From a filamentous cyanobacterium CCP2 (GTDB taxonomy: Bacteria > Cyanobacteriota > Cyanobacteriia > Elainellales > Elainellaceae), in the NCBI GenBank assembly GCA_003003615.1, contig PVWD01000039.1:1-32097 (forward strand): 32,097 bases of DNA, given 5' to 3'. Each line of letters starts with the position of its first letter. Positions within the stretch are counted from its first letter, which is position 1. Position numbers and translations under genes: made by a program. This document shows positions 16,146 through 24,326 of this stretch, piece after piece. Under the pieces are notes generated by a model. That model did not search any database. It was not told where the DNA came from and was given only the letters and a program-made list of their open reading frames with translations.

Positions 16146-17261
16146 ATGAGTAACACGCCTTTATCCCCTATGCCTCCTGCATCGCTTGTCAGCCCCGACG
16201 ATGATTGGTCGTCCTTGCTGCAACAACTTTTGGAGGGTCGATCGCTGGAATCTGAGCAAGCCGCCATTCTCATGCAAGGCTGGCTGACTGAATCCATTTC
16301 ACCTGTGCTGTCAGGCGCAATTTTGGCAGCAATTCAGGCGAAAGGCGTGTCTGCCAGTGAGTTAGCTGGGATGGCAAAGGTGCTTCAGTCCCAGTCGATC
16401 GGCAATGCGGATGGCAGCACAAATAGCGACCCGATCCCATCACCATTAATTGACACCTGCGGCACAGGTGGTGACGGAGCTTCTACCTTTAATATTTCTA
16501 CAGCAGTCGCATTTGTGGCAGCGGCAGCGGGTGTCGCGGTGGCAAAGCATGGAAACCGGGCGGCATCCAGCAAGGTAGGGTCAGCCGATGTGTTAGAAGC
16601 CCTAGGCGTTAATTTATCTGCCCCACCAGAAGCGATTCGTGCAGCACTTTCAGAAGTAGGCATTACTTTTCTATTTGCTCCTGGTTGGCATCCCGCGATG
16701 AAATCCGTTGTGCCGATTCGTAAGGCTCTCAAGGTACGAACCGTATTTAACCTGTTAGGGCCGCTGGTTAATCCATTGCAGTTAACAGGTCAGGTAATGG
16801 GGGTGTTTGATCCCCATATGGTAGAACCGATCGCCCAAGCTCTGAAGCAGTTAAATCGACCAGAGGCGATCGTTTTGCATGGGCAAGAAAAGCTAGATGA
16901 AGCAGGATTGGCTGACATCACCCATTTAGCAATTGTTTCAGGAGGTCAAGTCAGCACGTTAACGCTGAACCCAGAGGCTTTAGGGCTAACCCCAGCCCCA
17001 ACGAGTGCCCTCCGAGGGGGAGAGGTAAGCGACAATGCTGAGATTCTGCGTTCAGTTTTACAGGGCAAAGGAACGCAGGCACAAATGGATGTTGTGGCGT
17101 TGAATGCGGCTTTGGCTCTCAAGGTGGGGCAAGCGATCGATGAAACGGCTCCCGATTCGATGACAACTTACCATCGGGGAGTCACTCTAGCCAGGGAAAT
17201 TCTGTCCAGTGGAGCCGCCTGGACAAAACTGGAGCAGCTTGTTGCCTTTTTAAAGAAGTAG
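16146..17261 (+). CDS. trpD: Anthranilate phosphoribosyltransferase
   Basis: A 371-residue enzyme that joins anthranilate to phosphoribosyl pyrophosphate, the second step of tryptophan synthesis, in the cytosol. The phosphoribosyl-pyrophosphate loop is [17 protein letters not shown] (GTGGDG at 106-111), followed by [39 protein letters not shown] and [12 protein letters not shown]. It is about 25 residues longer than usual because of an N-terminal extension ([13 protein letters not shown]) and a short insert near 85-100. It stands alone, as trp genes often do in cyanobacteria. The paired palindromes at 15829-15902 lie about 245-320 bases upstream. It is convergent with the protease gene, with 13 bases between them. 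Confidence 0.96.
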   Translation: MSNTPLSPMPPASLVSPDDDWSSLLQQLLEGRSLESEQAAILMQGWLTESISPVLSGAILAAIQAKGVSASELAGMAKVLQSQSIGNADGSTNSDPIPSPLIDTCGTGGDGASTFNISTAVAFVAAAAGVAVAKHGNRAASSKVGSADVLEALGVNLSAPPEAIRAALSEVGITFLFAPGWHPAMKSVVPIRKALKVRTVFNLLGPLVNPLQLTGQVMGVFDPHMVEPIAQALKQLNRPEAIVLHGQEKLDEAGLADITHLAIVSGGQVSTLTLNPEALGLTPAPTSALRGGEVSDNAEILRSVLQGKGTQAQMDVVALNAALALKVGQAIDETAPDSMTTYHRGVTLAREILSSGAAWTKLEQLVAFLKK

Positions 17262-17274
17262 GCAAGCCAGATCC

Positions 17275-18261
17275 TTACCGTTCTCGGAAGACAACTTCGT
17301 GTTCTCGGACGACAATATCGTAGTTACCAAAAAAGTCGTGCCCCAGTAGCCCTGTTCCAAGCTGGGGGCCAGCAATTGCCACCATCACATTTTGAGCAGC
17401 GGCTCCATTCACCTCCATGGAGGCAACATACCCCAACGGCACAACCACTCCCCGTTCGCTGGCTGTGTCTACCATTGTGGCGGCAACAGGCACAACGCCC
17501 AACGTCTCTGCCATCCGCTGGGTAATCAACGTACCGCTTGCTCCGGTGTCTACAATCATGTCAAAGGCTTGGCTACCATTGAAGACGACCTTAATTACTG
17601 GTGTATTCCCCTCACGACGCACGATCGGAGCATAGAACGATCGCTGGCTGTTAGTCGGGTTGGCAGGAGCAGGATATTCAACCGGAGGACGAGCGGCTGC
17701 CGCAACCGGAGGTGGAGCCGTTGTAACCGTGGCGGAACGAGGAACAGGGGAGGCGGGTTGCGATCGAATAATCACTCTGCCACTGTTGGCTCCAGCCGTA
17801 GTGGAACGATTGGCCTGTTGTTTCGCGTAGTTTAAGTTATTGCGATACTCTGCCACTTTGCTTTGAGCTTGGGCATGGTTTGGGTTTGCGGTAGGCACAG
17901 ATGCCATTAAATCGATCGCCTGCTGCCAGCGACGGGCAACCAACGACCAGTCATCCTGCGATTGGGCAGATTGACTCAAAACAAAGGCACTGGAAGCACG
18001 CTCGATCGCCTGACGATATAGATTAGAGCCTGCGGGTCTAGAATCTACAGACAAAACTTGTTGAGTGTCTGATGTAGAAACTTGTTCAGAGGTTTGAGCT
18101 AGCTCAACAGCAGCAGTGAGGGAATCCTCAGCCGAAACTACAACAGAATTTTCTTCTTGCTCAGTTTTACCAAACAGATTGTCACTACAACTGATACTGG
18201 TCAGAGCTAGAACGCTCGTCAACAAGACCAGAGGCATGGAACGGATAGACAAAATGGGCAT
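17275..18261 (-). CDS. Retropepsin-like aspartic protease, exported
   Basis: A 328-residue protein with an N-terminal hydrophobic export signal (MPLVLLTSVLALTSISC). The Cys at 25 might be lipidated, but its lipobox is weak. A helical region (about 80-150) with RWQQAIDLMASVPTANPNHAQAQ looks like a TPR-type repeat. A Pro/Ala/Thr-rich linker (about 155-205) follows. The C-terminal domain (about 210-328) is a single-lobe retropepsin fold with the catalytic Asp238 in MIVDTGASGTLIT and the second hallmark GLLGHDFFG. Retropepsin-like enzymes act as dimers, and the domain here is of normal size. The substrate is unknown. The role in the periplasm or at a membrane is inferred from the signal. An in-frame ATG at 18237 is an alternative start. 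Confidence 0.85.
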   Translation of the reverse strand: MPILSIRSMPLVLLTSVLALTSISCSDNLFGKTEQEENSVVVSAEDSLTAAVELAQTSEQVSTSDTQQVLSVDSRPAGSNLYRQAIERASSAFVLSQSAQSQDDWSLVARRWQQAIDLMASVPTANPNHAQAQSKVAEYRNNLNYAKQQANRSTTAGANSGRVIIRSQPASPVPRSATVTTAPPPVAAAARPPVEYPAPANPTNSQRSFYAPIVRREGNTPVIKVVFNGSQAFDMIVDTGASGTLITQRMAETLGVVPVAATMVDTASERGVVVPLGYVASMEVNGAAAQNVMVAIAGPQLGTGLLGHDFFGNYDIVVREHEVVFRER

Positions 18262-18405
18262 GGCTGTACTCGATCGTTGGCTGCAAATACCATTAGCTGC
18301 AAATGCGGTTCGCCGTTAGTAGCCTGTTTATGAGGGAACACAGCACTTGATCAACAACCACTGACCACTAACACGAATGACTCCTCTAGTAGATATCAGG
18401 TTTCC

Positions 18406-19095
18406 CTAAAGGTTGACCTTTGTTACAGCTATGTTACCGGAAAAACATACTGTAACATCTGATTCGGGATCACGGGTACGATCGCCGTAATTTCCGACAT
18501 ACTGCAAATATTCCCCATCCGCTTGATGATGAACCTGATAGTCAACGGGAAGTGGTTGGGTACAAAGGGAACACAAAATGATTTGGGGTTCTGGGGCATC
18601 GGGTTCCAAATGGGGTAGATTGACGTTCCAAAAAGCACCCGGCTCCAAAGGTTGCGCCATTAACTTATCTAAAACACGCACCGCCAAACGAGCCGCCAAA
18701 TCCCAGTCGATCGGCCGTCTGCGATGAATATAGTGGGAAATCGCAATGCCCGGCACTCGATGTAAGGCTGCCTCTCGCACAGCCGCAACGGTTCCAGAAA
18801 TATATACATCCGCCCCCAAGTTGCCCCCTGCATTAATGCCAGACAGCACCCACTCTGTTTTGGGATAAAGGTAACTCAGGGCAATGCGGGTACAATCTGC
18901 TGGAGTGCCATCTACAGCAACCTCCGTCTCAGAACGGCGATCGAGGTGAATCGGGCGATGGGTTGTCACCTGATGTCCACAGCCAGAGTGGGGTTGCTTT
19001 GGAGCCACAATGATGGCTTGCTCCTTCACAGCTTGCCGCAGGGATCTCAATCCGGGTGCATCAATTCCGTCATCATTCGTCAGAATAATCGGCAT
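18406..19095 (-). CDS. surE: 5'/3'-nucleotidase SurE
   Basis: A 229-residue metal-dependent phosphatase that removes phosphate from nucleoside monophosphates. The N-terminal PIILTNDDGIDAPG gives the metal-binding Asp8 and Asp9, Ser37 lies in APKQPHSGCGHQVT, and Asn88 in SGINAGGNLGADVYISGTVA completes the site. A normal SurE length for cyanobacteria. It is preceded on the same strand by the secreted-protein/SRPBCC pair, with 62 bases between. The role in cyanobacteria is not well known; a stress or stationary-phase function is assumed from other bacteria. Confidence 0.95.
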   Translation of the reverse strand: MPIILTNDDGIDAPGLRSLRQAVKEQAIIVAPKQPHSGCGHQVTTHRPIHLDRRSETEVAVDGTPADCTRIALSYLYPKTEWVLSGINAGGNLGADVYISGTVAAVREAALHRVPGIAISHYIHRRRPIDWDLAARLAVRVLDKLMAQPLEPGAFWNVNLPHLEPDAPEPQIILCSLCTQPLPVDYQVHHQADGEYLQYVGNYGDRTRDPESDVTVCFSGNIAVTKVNL

Positions 19096-19157
19096 GGGGT
19101 TCTTTGCCTAATGAGGTTCTTTGCCTTGGCGTTTATTCAACCGTTGCCGTGCGCGGC

Positions 19158-19910
19158 TTATTCATGCACCCCTGTTTGCTGCACCCGTTGCGAAAATGCA
19201 CCTGAAGCTTGAATACAAATTGCATAAAGCTGAACGGGCGTTAAACCCGGTATGGTTTGCTGCATTTGCTCCATTGATAGCCCTGGAGCCGTACAAAAGT
19301 TTTGGACAACCTGCTCATACTGCTCTTCTGTTCCTAACAGCGTTTCCAAGTTGTCGGTTGCACTAAAGGCAGGCAGGAGGCGGTTCATCACCTCATCAGT
19401 CAACAGGGAAACGGAGTCTGGTGTACGAGTCACTAAATTGCTTTGGACGATCGCCGTTTCTGTAGCCCCCCGAATTGCCGTTGTTCCCTCTGGCGTTGCC
19501 AAAACCGTAACCAGCAAACCTGGCGTAATGCGCGGGTCTGATTCCATTGCAGAGCGAAACCCCACCAAAACGCCTGCGGTCATAAAGTCAGATACAGTAG
19601 TAAGGTAGCGGCTATACTCAACCGAATCTGTCACCCCATTACCACAAACCACTGCCCCTTCTTGACTCGCTCCAGCAACCAAATCCACTCCACCTTGTTC
19701 TTGGCAGGCCAGTAACGTCGTTTGAGTATCAACAGGCAACTGTTCAACAACCTCTCCAATGGAACTGGGAGTGGATGACTCTGGCTCTACGGCCTGTGCA
19801 GGCAATCCATGAAACACTGAAAGAACAAGTGCGCTAAAAGCGAGACGGGCTAACCTTGAACAGGCATAAGAAGCGTTTGAAATACCTGGACTAGACAAGA
19901 AATAGGTCAT
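19158..19910 (-). CDS. Secreted hypothetical protein, coupled to SRPBCC gene
   Basis: I do not recognise a named family. The 250-residue product has an N-terminal signal (SRLARLAFSALVLSVFHG) with a likely cleavage after AQA near residue 40. The mature part is mostly helical, with four cysteines (LLACQEQG, AVVCGNG, QNFCTAPG, YAICIQAS) that could form two disulfides outside the cytoplasm. It has no repeat or membrane segment beyond the signal. The start lies 3 bases after the stop of the SRPBCC gene (TAATCTATG), so translation is probably coupled and a shared process is likely. surE follows on the same strand. Confidence 0.7.
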   Translation of the reverse strand: MTYFLSSPGISNASYACSRLARLAFSALVLSVFHGLPAQAVEPESSTPSSIGEVVEQLPVDTQTTLLACQEQGGVDLVAGASQEGAVVCGNGVTDSVEYSRYLTTVSDFMTAGVLVGFRSAMESDPRITPGLLVTVLATPEGTTAIRGATETAIVQSNLVTRTPDSVSLLTDEVMNRLLPAFSATDNLETLLGTEEQYEQVVQNFCTAPGLSMEQMQQTIPGLTPVQLYAICIQASGAFSQRVQQTGVHE

Positions 19911-19913
19911 AGA

Positions 19914-20516
19914 TTAGTGTCCACATAGAACCTGCCGCATCTTTCGCATATTAGCAGGTAAATCTAGCCGCATTGCTTCCTGGATGAGCTGGCTTGGAAC
20001 TGGAATTGTAGGGGTGGCTTGAACTGAGTAGGTCAAAAGCGTTCCTGTGTTGAAATCCTCTAGCTTTAGGGTTGCGGCAAAATCGTGAAAGTTGCCTCGC
20101 TCTAGCTGAAACTGAATTTGCTGCCATGCGGTATGCGCTGTTTCAACCACTTTCAGGTAAACTTCCACCTGGGCAGTGAAGAGGAAAAATGCTTTCGCTG
20201 CGACCTGATACAGCCGCTTATATCCCTTTGCTGAAAGCTCGTGGGTTGATGAGTTGGTGTGGCTCAACACTTCACTCCGGGTCAGATCAGGAAAATATTG
20301 CACCCATCGAGGATAGTCTGTTAACTGTTGCCAAACCTGCGATCGTTTCATTGGCAAATACATTTGAGCCGTAATAGCCCCCCCCCAAGCAGAATGCGAT
20401 CGGGTCTTTAACAAGATTTCGCCACGCAGCAATGACGCTTGAACGGTTTCTTGAGCCTCCTGGCGGGAAAATGTCTCTGGGGTGTTTGCCAGGGTTAAAG
20501 TCATGGTTCCACTCAT
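19914..20516 (-). CDS. SRPBCC/START-like domain protein
   Basis: A 200-residue protein of the SRPBCC (polyketide cyclase/START/RatA-like) superfamily, whose helix-grip fold binds hydrophobic ligands or acts in coenzyme-Q-type or assembly roles. The hallmark is MYLPMKRSQVWQQLTDYPRWVQYFPDL followed by beta strands (WQQIQFQLERGNF, TLLTYSVQATP) and a long C-terminal helix (LPANMRKMRQV). No signal peptide. An odd feature is a run of nine G residues in the coding strand (20378-20386) at codons for Trp-Gly-Gly-Ala, which could slip out of frame. It is the first gene of a tight pair with the secreted protein that begins 3 bases downstream. Confidence 0.8.
   Translation of the reverse strand: MSGTMTLTLANTPETFSRQEAQETVQASLLRGEILLKTRSHSAWGGAITAQMYLPMKRSQVWQQLTDYPRWVQYFPDLTRSEVLSHTNSSTHELSAKGYKRLYQVAAKAFFLFTAQVEVYLKVVETAHTAWQQIQFQLERGNFHDFAATLKLEDFNTGTLLTYSVQATPTIPVPSQLIQEAMRLDLPANMRKMRQVLCGH
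20378..20386 (-). repeat. G9 homopolymer inside the SRPBCC gene
   Basis: Nine consecutive C on the plus strand (G on the coding strand) near codon 40. It is long for protein-coding DNA and is a likely site of slippage in replication or sequencing. The gene is in frame as given. Confidence 0.9.
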
Positions 20517-20858
20517 TGCGTCTCTTCACTCCTAAATTCACCATTGCCACAACGGTAAGCACTAGATGCCAAGGGTTGATTCATCGACATGAACACTGAT
20601 CCTCAAGGCAGACTTGCATCTAGCCACACCGCACTCTTAAACCAGAGTCTGTGACTGTTGATTGGCTTCACCCAATACGGGTATGTTTCCGTCTTGTGTC
20701 ATTCGGGTGGCAGCACTGTTACAACATCTTTATAGTTGTATCCCTTGTTTTCTCAAGAAACAACCAGGAAAGGGGGGGCAAAGTGTGAAGATCCTGAAAA
20801 ATCTCACGATGTGCAACAATAGGGGCGATCGGTTCTTGTTGGTGGAGGCTGAGAGTTT
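20517..20858. other. 342-bp gap with divergent promoters
   Basis: The gap separates the divergent SRPBCC gene and the 62-aa membrane protein gene. A G7 run lies at about 20772-20778, and a weak dyad TTGTTT/AAACAA at about 20747-20765. No RNA or gene is apparent. The purine-rich GGTGGAGG at 20841-20848 is the ribosome-binding site of the next gene. Confidence 0.35.
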
Positions 20859-21047
20859 GTGAACCAATCTCCGAATGTTGCCGTCAAGATTTTTCTATAC
20901 ATCATCGGTACATTGCTCGTTTTCATGTCGATCGTGCTGATTGTCCAAGCGTTTGGTGTACAGGTTCCCAGAGAAGTGATTTATGGCTTAGTGGTACTGG
21001 CGATCGGTTCAGGCATCTTGGCTGGCGTTCGGAGATGGTACGGCTAG
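20859..21047 (+). CDS. Small two-helix membrane protein (62 aa)
   Basis: I do not recognise a named family. The start is the GTG at 20859, with GGAGG about 11 bases ahead. The 62-residue product has two hydrophobic segments (about 9-30, VKIFLYIIGTLLVFMSIVLI, and 39-56, VIYGLVVLAIGSGILAGV), separated by a short loop, and ends in RRWYG. This pattern suggests a hairpin in the membrane with both ends on the cytoplasmic side. It is followed after 13 bases by another small membrane protein, so the two are probably co-expressed. Confidence 0.7.
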   Translation: MNQSPNVAVKIFLYIIGTLLVFMSIVLIVQAFGVQVPREVIYGLVVLAIGSGILAGVRRWYG

Positions 21048-21060
21048 GAACGAGTGAGCC

Positions 21061-21240
21061 ATGAGAAGACTGAGACCAGACATGACTGTCTTTTTAACAA
21101 TCCTCTTCATTTCCATCCTGGTGTGGGTGCTCCGGGGGCTAGGCATTCTCACTTTTTTGCCAGGAATCGTGATTTGGATATTGCTGCTGCTGACGATCGG
21201 GGCAGGCGTGTTTAGCGGCATTCAAGGAACGCGGCGGTGA
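21061..21240 (+). CDS. Small two-helix membrane protein (59 aa)
   Basis: I do not recognise a named family. The 59-residue frame starts at ATG 21061 and stops at TGA 21238-21240. It begins MRRLRPDMTVFLTILFISIL and ends GVFSGIQGTRR. Two hydrophobic segments (about 8-25 and 31-49, with LPGIVIWILLLLTIGAG) give a hairpin like that of the gene just upstream. A second in-frame ATG at 21082 (MTVFLTIL) is an alternative start. Basic residues at both ends suggest both face the cytoplasm. Same strand as its neighbour, 13-base gap. The coding call rests on the clean hydrophobic pattern and position. Confidence 0.6.
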   Translation: MRRLRPDMTVFLTILFISILVWVLRGLGILTFLPGIVIWILLLLTIGAGVFSGIQGTRR

Positions 21241-21355
21241 CGGGTGAAAGATGGAGGAAGACAGAGGGAAAAGCGAACAAGGGAATTTGCTTGGGGTGCT
21301 GAACTGCAAAGTGCTGAAGCGGATAAACTTAAAGATACATTGACTTGCACATTTT

Positions 21356-21730
21356 ATGATTACGGTCACGTTTGACGAAATTGAGCAGTATCGGGCTGAG
21401 TTGGCGGATGATCCGATCGCCTTGAAAGCATTGAATATGCTTGCAGATTGCGAGGGAGATTTGGAAGATGCGGCAATTTCCCTGGCGTTGCAGGTGGGGC
21501 AAGAACCCGATCGCTCTGAACGGTGGTTAGATGGGTTGGCAAAGCGATGGCGGGTGTTTCTTTGTCAAACGGGCATCAAAGAGTCGATTGAAGCAGGTAC
21601 AATTGCAACTCCGGTGAAGCTATTGGCGGCTGAAACAGAAATTCCTGGAGTTTTGGCCTTGCCTGTCGTGTTGTATGCGGTTAAAACAGGGGTTGAAGAA
21701 TTTTGTAAACCTTTGCAAGAGAAACGTTAA
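21356..21730 (+). CDS. Hypothetical protein (124 aa), upstream of acylphosphatase
   Basis: I do not recognise a named family. The 124-residue soluble product is mostly helical: MITVTFDEIEQYRAELADD, then NMLADCEGDLEDAAISLAL, then WLDGLAKRWRVFLC, and a more hydrophobic C-terminal helix IPGVLALPVVLYAVKTG. No signal peptide; two cysteines near residues 32 and 69 and one close to the end. The acidic N-terminal half and Ala/Leu-rich helices suggest a small helical bundle. The acylphosphatase gene follows 72 bases on, same strand. No clear ribosome-binding site is seen ahead of the ATG. Confidence 0.7.
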   Translation: MITVTFDEIEQYRAELADDPIALKALNMLADCEGDLEDAAISLALQVGQEPDRSERWLDGLAKRWRVFLCQTGIKESIEAGTIATPVKLLAAETEIPGVLALPVVLYAVKTGVEEFCKPLQEKR

Positions 21731-21802
21731 CTCGTTATGCTGAACGATCGAATTTTGAGTCAATCTTCAGTCCGCTCTCAAAATTCAGCACCTAAGGAAC
21801 CT

Positions 21803-22105
21803 ATGAATCAGCCTGGAATTGGGTCAGAAAAGGTTCGCGCTCATGTCTTCATTTCTGGCAGGGTGCAGGGGGTTGGTTATCGGTTTTCCGCTCAAGACAT
21901 GGCCCTCTTGCTGAAGGTAAATGGCTGGGTAAGAAACTTGCGCGATGGACGAGTAGAGGCCGTGTTTGAAGCTTCACGGGAAAAGGTAGACGAGATGTTG
22001 CAATGGTGTCGCAAAGGCCCTCCGGCAGCCCAAGTCACGGACATTCAGGTGAGCTATGAACCGCCAGAAGGGATCAATGGCTTTGAGATGATTCGATCGC
22101 GTTAG
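21803..22105 (+). CDS. acyP: Acylphosphatase
   Basis: A 100-residue enzyme that hydrolyses carboxyl-phosphate bonds such as acetyl phosphate or 1,3-bisphosphoglycerate. The catalytic residues are Arg27 in the GRVQGVGYR loop (phosphate cradle) and Asn45 in GWVRNLRDGRVEA, with the closing YEPPEGINGFEMI. The usual ACP fold length is about 90-100. The ATG at 21803 is chosen because TAAGGA lies about five bases ahead and the family start matches; an ATG 22 codons upstream (MLNDRILSQ) would add a non-conserved extension. Probably in one transcript with the 124-aa gene before it. Confidence 0.93.
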   Translation: MNQPGIGSEKVRAHVFISGRVQGVGYRFSAQDMALLLKVNGWVRNLRDGRVEAVFEASREKVDEMLQWCRKGPPAAQVTDIQVSYEPPEGINGFEMIRSR

Positions 22106-22300
22106 GTGAGTGAGCTTTATTACTGCGATCGAAATCTATCTGCCTGAGAAGCATAACTCCATGCAAGTAGGACGATAAAGCTAAGTTTAAAAGATAATGC
22201 TATGAATGTATTTCAGTACAGGTAAGGCAACATCTTCAGGATGGAGATATTTTCTGAGCAATACATCAATTGGGTAACGGGCTGCCATGCCCCCACTCAT

Positions 22301-22360
22301 GAACAGTAGAGAACAGTAGAGAACAGTAGAGAACAGTAGAGAACAGTAGAGAACAGTAGA
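22301..22360. repeat. Perfect 6 x 10-bp tandem repeat
   Basis: Six exact copies of GAACAGTAGA run from 22301 to 22360. It lies in the gap 22106-22593 between acyP and the HlyD-family gene. Frames on the minus strand across it give a Ser-Thr-Val-Leu-Tyr-Cys repeat and are unlikely to be coding. The rest of the gap shows no gene; AGCTTTAT at 22113-22120 is inverted at 22175-22182. Confidence 0.9.
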
Positions 22361-22593
22361 GCCAGTTGTACGAGTCCTGAGCTTTTGAAAAGATGCTGCC
22401 ATTCACGGGAAAATCCATCATCAATGGGCGGTTTTCTCAGATTTAGACCTGTCGAAAATTTTGGGAACAAACCAGTGAATGCAAGCGTATTCAAACTGGG
22501 AAGGATAGACTTGGAAAAATCAAATGCGGTTGTTGGCTGCAATACTGCTGCAATGATTACGAACTCTTTAAACATTTAGCCAAAATCTGCCCT

Positions 22594-23997
22594 ATGGAAT
22601 CATCGCCCCAACTGATTGCTGCGCCGGAAACCGCTTCTGCCCAGGCTCGCCAAACTCGTCAGCAGTTTGCTAACCCAGAAGACTATCTTTCCTATGAACT
22701 GGGTCAGGCAGTTCGTGAACTACCTCCTTTATATACCCGTCTGGTTGCAGCAACCCTCAGTGCGATCGTTTTTGGCACCATCGGCTGGGCCCATTTCAGT
22801 CAGGTGGATGAAGTGGCTGTAACGCAGGGAGAACTGATTCCTTCAACCCAAATCCGACCCATCCGGGCCCTAGAGGGTGGATTAATTGGTGATATTCGGG
22901 TAAAGGAAGGAGACTATGTACAGCAGGGAGATGTCCTGATTGTGCAAGATCCCCAACTGCCTCAGGCAGAGGTCGATCGGCTGGAGGCATCGGCAGAGCT
23001 AATTCGGCAAGACATTGCGCGGTTAGAGGCAGAGCAGTCTGGTCAATCCTTTACTGGAAATGCCTCAAAGGATCAGCTTTTGGAAGCTCGTTTGCGGGAG
23101 TATGATACCCGTCGTTCGGCTGCCGAAGCGGATGCCCAACGCTATCAAGCAGGAATTAGTGAGGCTCAAGCCCGTCTGGCTCGTCTACAAGAAAATTTAA
23201 TTAACGCTCGATCGACCCTGGCAACGGCCCAAGAGCGGGAACGGACACTGCGAACTCTGGTTGAGGGGGAAGGGGCAGTTCCTCGGTTTGACTACCTGGA
23301 GGCTAAAGATCGGCTAACGCAGGCCCAAGACCAGGTGAGTTCTTTAGAGCAAGAAATTGCGGCACAACAGCAAGCCATTCGGCAGGCAGAGCAGGCGTAC
23401 CAAGCCTCCCAGCAAATGTTAGAGCGGGTTGGAGCCGAGCGGCAAAGCGATATTTTGTCTCAACTGAGCCAACGACGGGAAGAACTGGCCAACCTGGAAG
23501 GGCAGCTAAACCAGGCAAAAATTCGGACGGATGGGCAAACCATTACCGCCCCAGTTGCTGGACGGATTTACAACCTGCAAACCAGCATGGCAGAGCGATC
23601 AGTGGCTGCGGGCGAAGAATTGATGTCGATCTTGCCGGAAGGGCAAGACTTGATGCTAGAGGTGAAAGTTCTAAACCGCGATATTGGCTTCATCCAAGAG
23701 GGGATGCCCGCCAAGGTGAAAATTGCCACCTTTCCCTTCCAGGAGTTTGGCACAATTAGCGGCGAAGTCGTTCACATCAGCCCGAATGCTGTTGTTGATA
23801 AAGATCTGGGCATGGTTTTCACAGCGCGGGTACAAATCGATCGGACGAATGTGTATGTGCCAACGCAGAACCGGGAAGTGGAACTAGTGCCAGGAATGAC
23901 CGCATCGGCTGAAATTGTGACTCGTCAACGATCGGTGCTGACTTTCTTATTGGAACCCATCACCCGCCGCTTTAGCGAAGCTTTTTCCACCCGGTAA
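22594..23997 (+). CDS. HlyD-family membrane fusion (adaptor) protein
   Basis: A 467-residue periplasmic adaptor of the HlyD type, which links an inner-membrane ABC transporter to an outer-membrane channel of the TolC type in type I secretion. The cytoplasmic N-terminus (1-48) has the motif DYLSYELGQAVRELPP. One membrane helix (about 49-67) follows, then the first half of the lipoyl-like domain (about 92-115, EGGLIGDIRVKEGDYVQQGD). A long coiled coil spans about 120-310, with an Ala/Gln/Glu-rich heptad pattern. The second lipoyl half (about 313-330, ITAPVAGRIYNL) is followed by beta-barrel regions with FPFQEFGTISGEVVHISPNA. No transporter gene is adjacent in this window. No ribosome-binding site is clear at the ATG. 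A strong inverted repeat follows at 24029-24079. Confidence 0.93.
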   Translation: MESSPQLIAAPETASAQARQTRQQFANPEDYLSYELGQAVRELPPLYTRLVAATLSAIVFGTIGWAHFSQVDEVAVTQGELIPSTQIRPIRALEGGLIGDIRVKEGDYVQQGDVLIVQDPQLPQAEVDRLEASAELIRQDIARLEAEQSGQSFTGNASKDQLLEARLREYDTRRSAAEADAQRYQAGISEAQARLARLQENLINARSTLATAQERERTLRTLVEGEGAVPRFDYLEAKDRLTQAQDQVSSLEQEIAAQQQAIRQAEQAYQASQQMLERVGAERQSDILSQLSQRREELANLEGQLNQAKIRTDGQTITAPVAGRIYNLQTSMAERSVAAGEELMSILPEGQDLMLEVKVLNRDIGFIQEGMPAKVKIATFPFQEFGTISGEVVHISPNAVVDKDLGMVFTARVQIDRTNVYVPTQNREVELVPGMTASAEIVTRQRSVLTFLLEPITRRFSEAFSTR

Positions 23998-24028
23998 TTT
24001 GCATTCCAAGAATTGCTTCTCCAGAAAA

Positions 24029-24079
24029 TTGGGTTGACAGTGGGAAACCCGATCGCATTAAAAATACGTGTCAACCCAA
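24029..24079. promoter_or_regulatory. 11-bp perfect inverted repeat after the HlyD gene
   Basis: TTGGGTTGACA (24029-24039) is perfectly inverted at 24069-24079 around a 29-base loop that itself contains GGGAAACCC. It starts 31 bases after the stop codon. No T-run follows, so it may be a stabilising 3' RNA structure or an operator rather than a classical terminator. The rest of the gap to 24326 shows no convincing gene. Confidence 0.6.
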
Positions 24080-24326
24080 CTGATCGTTTGAATTAAGAGA
24101 TCCAATGAATTCAGAGATCTGAGAACGTCATCAAATCAGGGATGCAAAGCCAATCATTGAGCTTAAACCATTCAAAAAGCTGAGCCTCAACCATCCAATC
24201 TAGATCTGAGGGTGAACAAGGCAAAAAGCGAAAGGCTCTAATAGAAAAACTTAGAGACGGAAACACCTGTAAACTTGCGGGAACACCTGACAACTGGACG
24301 ACAATTCTTCACAGAGTTTGTTCTGT

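Noticed and set aside
22301-22360. CRISPR array
   Set aside because: The units are 10 bp with no spacers, so it is a simple tandem repeat.
22187-22575. Minus-strand frames across the decamer repeat, with STVLYCSLLF repeats
   Set aside because: The repeats arise from the 10-bp DNA period, and no plausible protein is seen on either side.
24111-24293. 60-codon minus-strand frame downstream of the HlyD gene
   Set aside because: No ribosome-binding site, family or context; could be a gene remnant but cannot be supported.
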